A stretch of 9,967 nucleotides of DNA, from NCBI GenBank assembly GCA_013696905.1, contig JACCXP010000073.1, positions 1 through 9,967 on the forward strand, written 5' to 3'. Both the position numbers and the translations under genes were made by a program. Positions 7,071-9,967 of the stretch are shown here, in pieces. Under the pieces are notes generated by a model. The model saw only the letters and a program-made list of their open reading frames with translations, did no database searches and was not told the DNA's origin. Within the stretch, counting starts at the first letter, position 1. Each line of letters begins with the position of its first letter. Source of the stretch: Thermoleophilaceae bacterium (GTDB lineage: Bacteria > Actinomycetota > Thermoleophilia > Solirubrobacterales > Thermoleophilaceae).

Positions 7071-7598
7071 TCACTCTAACGGCTGGTCCGCACAAGCCTG
7101 CCCCTCGGCAGCGGCGCGCGCCGCGTCCTCGACGCGCTGCTCGCCCTCGAACAGCCGCGTGCCGAGGCGCACGGTCGGCACTCGGCGCACCCCCCGGGTC
7201 GCGGCCTCCTCGGTCGCCACGGACAGCCGCTCGTGCACCGAGCGCGACTCGATCCCCTTCAGCACCGCGCGCGGGTGCAGCTCGCACGCGGCGGCTGCGA
7301 TCAGAACGTTGTCGGGCACGCTCAGGTCGCGCCCGGCGGCAAAGGCCTGGCGGAAGGCCGCGAGCGAGAATGCGACCACGCGGCCGGCCTGCTGGGCGAA
7401 GGTAGCGGCGAGCATCGCGACGCGCGAGTCGAGTGACCCCGCGGGGGGCCAGCGCACGGTCTGCAGCCCGAGCGCCGCGGCGCGGCGCTCGACCAGCTCG
7501 CGCTCCTCGGGCTCGAGAGCCCGCGCGCCCGGGCGCTCTGGCAACTCGCTCGCGAGCACGGGCTGCCAGATCGGTGGCACAGCCAGCACGTGGCTCAC
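7071..7598 (-). CDS. DsbA / 2-hydroxychromene-2-carboxylate isomerase-like protein, start uncertain
   Basis: A thioredoxin-fold protein of the DsbA/HCCA-isomerase (GST-kappa-like) group. The first canonical start, GTG 7598, gives 175 aa, but the conserved opening of the family is encoded just upstream in the same frame: PVFYYDLASPYAWLAAERV (about 7652-7596). The frame is open back to a stop at 7725-7727, yet no ATG, GTG or TTG occurs in that stretch, so the true start may be non-canonical (for example ACG) or the gene may be damaged. The inserted helical domain contains FAQQAGRVVAFSLAAFRQAF (67-86); the cis-proline loop is RVPTVRLGTRLFEGEQRVED (139-158), numbered from the GTG. There is no CxxC: the position following the first strand is SPY, so it is not a disulfide oxidase of the DsbA type. 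The lpd gene ends about 30 bp ahead of the homologous segment and E2 follows after 36 bp. The role is unknown; position suggests a link to the E2/E3 operon. Confidence 0.72.
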   Translation of the reverse strand: MSHVLAVPPIWQPVLASELPERPGARALEPEERELVERRAAALGLQTVRWPPAGSLDSRVAMLAATFAQQAGRVVAFSLAAFRQAFAAGRDLSVPDNVLIAAAACELHPRAVLKGIESRSVHERLSVATEEAATRGVRRVPTVRLGTRLFEGEQRVEDAARAAAEGQACADQPLE

Positions 7599-7680
7599 GC
7601 GCTCGGCCGCGAGCCACGCGTAGGGCGACGCGAGGTCGTAGTAGAAGACCGGCCGGTCCGCTGGCGCGAAGTCCGCGTCG

Positions 7681-9057
7681 TCAGCCGTGGATGAGCCAGC
7701 CGTCGGCCGCGCGCGCGGCCTCCATCACGGCCTCCGCGAACGCCGGGTGAGGGTGCACCGTGTGCGCCACCTCGTGGAAGCCACCCTCGAGGTGACGCGC
7801 CATCACGAGCTCCTCGATCAGGTCGGCGGCCTTGGCCGACACGATGTGCCCGCCGATCAGCTCGCCGTACTTCTTGTCGCCGATGATCTTGACCATGCCC
7901 GAGCGATCGCCGTAGACGGTGGCCGCGCCGGCGGCGCCCACGGGCACCTTGCCGACCACGACGTCGTAGCCCGCGTCGCGCGCCTGCTTCTCGGTGAAAC
8001 CGAAGCTCGCCACCTGCGGCGAGCAGAAGGTCGCCCCAGGGATGTAGTCGTACTCGAGCGGATGCGGGTCGACGCCTGCGGCGTGCTCGATCGCGACAAC
8101 GCCCTCGTCGGAGGCCTTGTGGGCGAGTGCCGGGCCGGGCACGATGTCCCCGATCGCGTAGACGCCCTCCTTGGTGGTGCGCAGGAGCTCGTCGACCTTG
8201 ATGTGGCCCGAGTCGTCCATCTCGATGCCGGCCTCGTCGAGGCCTAGCGCCTCGACGTCGGCGGCGCGGCCGGCGGCGATGCAGATGTAGTCGAACTTCT
8301 CCGTGCCGTCCTGGTACTTGATCGTGACGCCGTCCTTCTTTGCGTCGACGGACTCGATCTCGGCGCCGGTCACGATCTTCACGTTCTGCTTCGCGATCTC
8401 GCGCGCTGCGACCTTGGCGATCTCCTCGTCCTCGAGCGGGAGTATCTGCGGCAGCGCCTCGAACAGGAAGACCTCCGTGCCGAGGCGACCGAACGCCGAT
8501 GCGACCTCGGTGCCGGAGGCCCCGCCGCCGACAACGGCCAGGCGGCCGGGCAGCTTGCCGAGCGCCCAGCCCGTCTCGGTCGAGAGCACCCGATCGCCGA
8601 ACTCGAGCCCGAACAGCGGCTTCGACACCGACCCGGTGGCGATGATCACGGTCTTCGCCCCGATCTCGTCGCCGCCGTCGACGGTCACGTTGCCGTCCTT
8701 GGTAAGCGAGCCCTCTCCCGTCAGGACATCGATCTTGTTCTTCTTCATCAGGTTGGAGACGCCGCCGGTGAGCGTCTTTACGACCTTGTCGCGGTGGCTC
8801 GCCACGCCCTTGAAGTCGATCTCGGGACCGCCGTTGACGCTCACCCCGAAGTCCTTCGCGTGGCGCACCTCCTCGACGATGTCGGCCACTCGCAGCACCG
8901 CCTTGGCGGGGATGCACGCGTAGTTGAGGCAGCGGCCCCCGACACGATCCTTCTCGACGACCGCGGTCTTCATCCCGACCTGGGCGGCGCGGATGGCGGC
9001 CACGTAGCCGCCGGGGCCCGAGCCGATCACGATGCAGTCGTACTGGGACTCGGCCAT
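7681..9057 (-). CDS. lpdA: Dihydrolipoamide dehydrogenase (E3)
   Basis: A flavoprotein of 458 aa, normal for the family, which reoxidises the dihydrolipoyl arm of E2 and passes electrons via a disulfide and FAD to NAD+. The FAD Rossmann motif is IGSGPGGYVAA (11-21). The redox disulfide is GGRCLNYACIPAK (C43 and C48; the common form is CLNVGCIPSK). The NAD-binding motif is VVGGGASGTEVA (175-186), with Ser where many relatives have Ile. The second FAD motif is YAIGDIVPGPALAHKA (300-315). The C-terminal dimerisation domain ends with VHPHPAFAEAV, where H437 and E442 form the catalytic His-Glu pair. All catalytic residues are present, so it should be active. The ATG start at 9057 is preceded by a modest GAAGAG. 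It follows the thioesterase by 12 bp. It may serve several 2-oxo acid complexes as well as the E2 encoded nearby. Confidence 0.97.
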   Translation of the reverse strand: MAESQYDCIVIGSGPGGYVAAIRAAQVGMKTAVVEKDRVGGRCLNYACIPAKAVLRVADIVEEVRHAKDFGVSVNGGPEIDFKGVASHRDKVVKTLTGGVSNLMKKNKIDVLTGEGSLTKDGNVTVDGGDEIGAKTVIIATGSVSKPLFGLEFGDRVLSTETGWALGKLPGRLAVVGGGASGTEVASAFGRLGTEVFLFEALPQILPLEDEEIAKVAAREIAKQNVKIVTGAEIESVDAKKDGVTIKYQDGTEKFDYICIAAGRAADVEALGLDEAGIEMDDSGHIKVDELLRTTKEGVYAIGDIVPGPALAHKASDEGVVAIEHAAGVDPHPLEYDYIPGATFCSPQVASFGFTEKQARDAGYDVVVGKVPVGAAGAATVYGDRSGMVKIIGDKKYGELIGGHIVSAKAADLIEELVMARHLEGGFHEVAHTVHPHPAFAEAVMEAARAADGWLIHG

Positions 9058-9069
9058 TGCTCTTCGACC

Positions 9070-9495
9070 CTATCCGATCACCGTGGCGCCCAAATGCTCG
9101 CGCACGTCGTCGGCGAACGGCGCGGCCCTGCCGCTCGCGTAGTCGTAGCCGACGATCACGCCGTGGCCCTCGGCCAGCAGGCGCCCGTCGGCCTCGCAGC
9201 GCATCTCGAACCCGAGCCGGACGCTCGAGCGCTTGAGGTCGCTGGGGAGGATCGTGGTGCGGACCTCCTCCTCGAAGTGGGCCGGAGAGCGATAGGCGAT
9301 CTGGCATTCGGCGAAGATCACCCCGATCCGCCCGCCGTGCACGGGCTCGTAGTCGGGCACGATCTGGCGGAAGTAGGCGATGCGCGCGTTCTCGTAGAAG
9401 CGCAGGAACTCGACGTTGTTCATGTGCTTGAGCGCGTCGATGTCGCTGAAGCTCACTCGCTGGAGGTAGGAGAACGGCTCGGCGGCGGCGGTCAT
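9070..9495 (-). CDS. Acyl-CoA thioesterase, 4HBT hotdog-fold family
   Basis: A 141-residue single hotdog-domain protein of the 4-hydroxybenzoyl-CoA thioesterase type, which hydrolyses acyl-CoA thioesters in the cytoplasm. The diagnostic N-terminal motif is FSDIDALKHMNNVEFLRFYE (16-35): the Asp residues (D18, D20) and HMNN correspond to the family's DxDxxGHVNN active-site helix. Further conserved segments are IAYRSPAHFEEEVRT (66-80) and LLAEGHGVIVGYD (106-118). The ATG at 9495 overlaps the stop of the upstream membrane-protein gene as ATGA, which supports this start; a longer open frame to 9699 only reads antisense-like sequence within that gene. Substrate is unknown. Its place ahead of E3 and E2 would suit release of acyl-CoA made by the complex, but cotranscription alone does not prove this. 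Confidence 0.9.
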   Translation of the reverse strand: MTAAAEPFSYLQRVSFSDIDALKHMNNVEFLRFYENARIAYFRQIVPDYEPVHGGRIGVIFAECQIAYRSPAHFEEEVRTTILPSDLKRSSVRLGFEMRCEADGRLLAEGHGVIVGYDYASGRAAPFADDVREHLGATVIG

Positions 9496-9967
9496 CGGCC
9501 GGCCGGCATCTGGATGCGGGCCATCGCCTTGACCAACGACCAGAAGAGCGCGCCCGCCGCCACCACCACGGCGGCCGCCGTCAACAGGCTGCCCGCGTCG
9601 GCCGCGTTGAAGGCCGCCAGCGAGAAGATCACGATCACCAGGCAGAGCAGCACCTGCATCGTCAGCACCGCCCAGTAGCGCACCCGCCACAGGCCCCATG
9701 CGGCGAGCCCCATGAGCAACGCCGGCGCGGCCACGCTCACCGGCGCGGGGCGGGCGCCTCCGAGCTCGAAGCCGAGTGCGTAGGCGACCACGTTGACGAG
9801 CGCCACGGCCGCCGCCACCGTCGCGGCCACGGTCACCGCGCGCGGGCGCTCGCCCTCGCCGAGCGGCTCGAGTCGCTCGCGTACGGCGGCGTCCTTGGCC
9901 TCTGAGCGCGTGCGCCGGCGCCCGGTGCCATCGCCCGAGGCGGCCTCGCCGAGGCTCGCCCGCAGCC
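9492..9967 (-). CDS. Four-helix membrane protein of unknown function, 5' end missing
   Basis: The C-terminal about 158 residues of an integral membrane protein I do not recognise. The frame stays open to the window edge, and no ATG, GTG or TTG occurs upstream of GTG 9836. The charged stretch before it (RRRTRSEAKDAAVRERLEPL, about 9917-9861) reads like real protein, so the gene most likely starts beyond 9967. Numbering from GTG 9836, four hydrophobic segments lie at about 2-23, 30-50, 54-76 and 80-104. A positively charged tail (KAMARIQMPAGR) follows. The polar, basic N-terminal region is probably cytoplasmic. The stop overlaps the thioesterase start (ATGA), so it is part of the same operon. 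If the GTG were the start, the protein would be 114 aa. Confidence 0.72.
   Translation of the reverse strand, partial: LRASLGEAASGDGTGRRRTRSEAKDAAVRERLEPLGEGERPRAVTVAATVAAAVALVNVVAYALGFELGGARPAPVSVAAPALLMGLAAWGLWRVRYWAVLTMQVLLCLVIVIFSLAAFNAADAGSLLTAAAVVVAAGALFWSLVKAMARIQMPAGR

Noticed and set aside
5733..7079. A 448-codon plus-strand frame opposite E2
   Set aside because: It is a low-complexity Leu/Arg/Gly/Val translation, the mirror of the E2 gene; E2 has full domain content and a strong ribosome site.
7595..9307. A 570-codon minus-strand frame overlapping lpd
   Set aside because: It is an Arg/Gly-rich out-of-frame translation of lpd and of neighbouring genes; lpd itself has every E3 motif.
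9070..9699. A longer 209-residue thioesterase starting at 9699
   Set aside because: The extra 68 residues are low-complexity sequence overlapping the membrane-protein gene; the ATG at 9495 with the ATGA overlap fits the family length and motif position.

Overview
This is a GC-rich, almost fully coding window with tight overlapping operons and frequent GTG/TTG starts. That points to a high-GC actinobacterium. The protein flavour (short PhzF-like protein, DUF1707 domain, E2 with a DHRILYG active-site motif) suggests a soil lineage such as Thermoleophilia/Solirubrobacterales, but this is inference and no marker gene is present.

Plus strand, 1-2275: the 3' end of a polyamine-type ABC importer operon. 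It holds the C-terminal half of a PotD-like solute-binding protein and two permeases, PotB-like and PotC-like. The genes abut (TAG then ATG) or overlap (GTGA). The ATPase is not in the window and could lie upstream.

Plus strand, 2276-5642: a scarred accessory stretch. A short minus-strand open segment after potC resembles the start of a cupin protein (tentative). It is followed by a luciferase-like (LLM) flavin oxidoreductase gene that has lost an internal block and changed frame, so it reads as a pseudogene. Next come an enolase-superfamily-like barrel protein of unknown substrate and a 436-residue protein joining a short PhzF-like isomerase to a DUF1707 domain and a five-fold VFGD-repeat domain of the LiaF type. 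Spacing suggests LLM, enolase-like and PhzF fusion were one transcription unit.

Minus strand, 9967-5649: an operon read right to left. It runs from a four-helix membrane protein (5' end beyond the window) through a 4HBT-type acyl-CoA thioesterase, dihydrolipoamide dehydrogenase (E3) and a DsbA/HCCA-isomerase-like protein to a lipoyl-bearing 2-oxo acid dehydrogenase acyltransferase (E2). E2 and E3 are parts of one multienzyme complex: E2 carries and transfers the acyl group on lipoyl-lysine and E3 reoxidises the lipoyl arm with NAD+. E1 genes are absent, so the substrate (pyruvate, branched-chain or other) cannot be fixed. The operon ends 6 bp from the convergent PhzF fusion gene, with a strong GC hairpin at the junction.

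Most notable: the PhzF-DUF1707-LiaF fusion; the internally deleted LLM gene; the DsbA-like gene whose first conserved segment is encoded upstream of any canonical start codon; and the E2 in which the Asp of the catalytic HxxxD motif is Tyr. I see no CRISPR array, tRNA, rRNA, transposase or phage gene.
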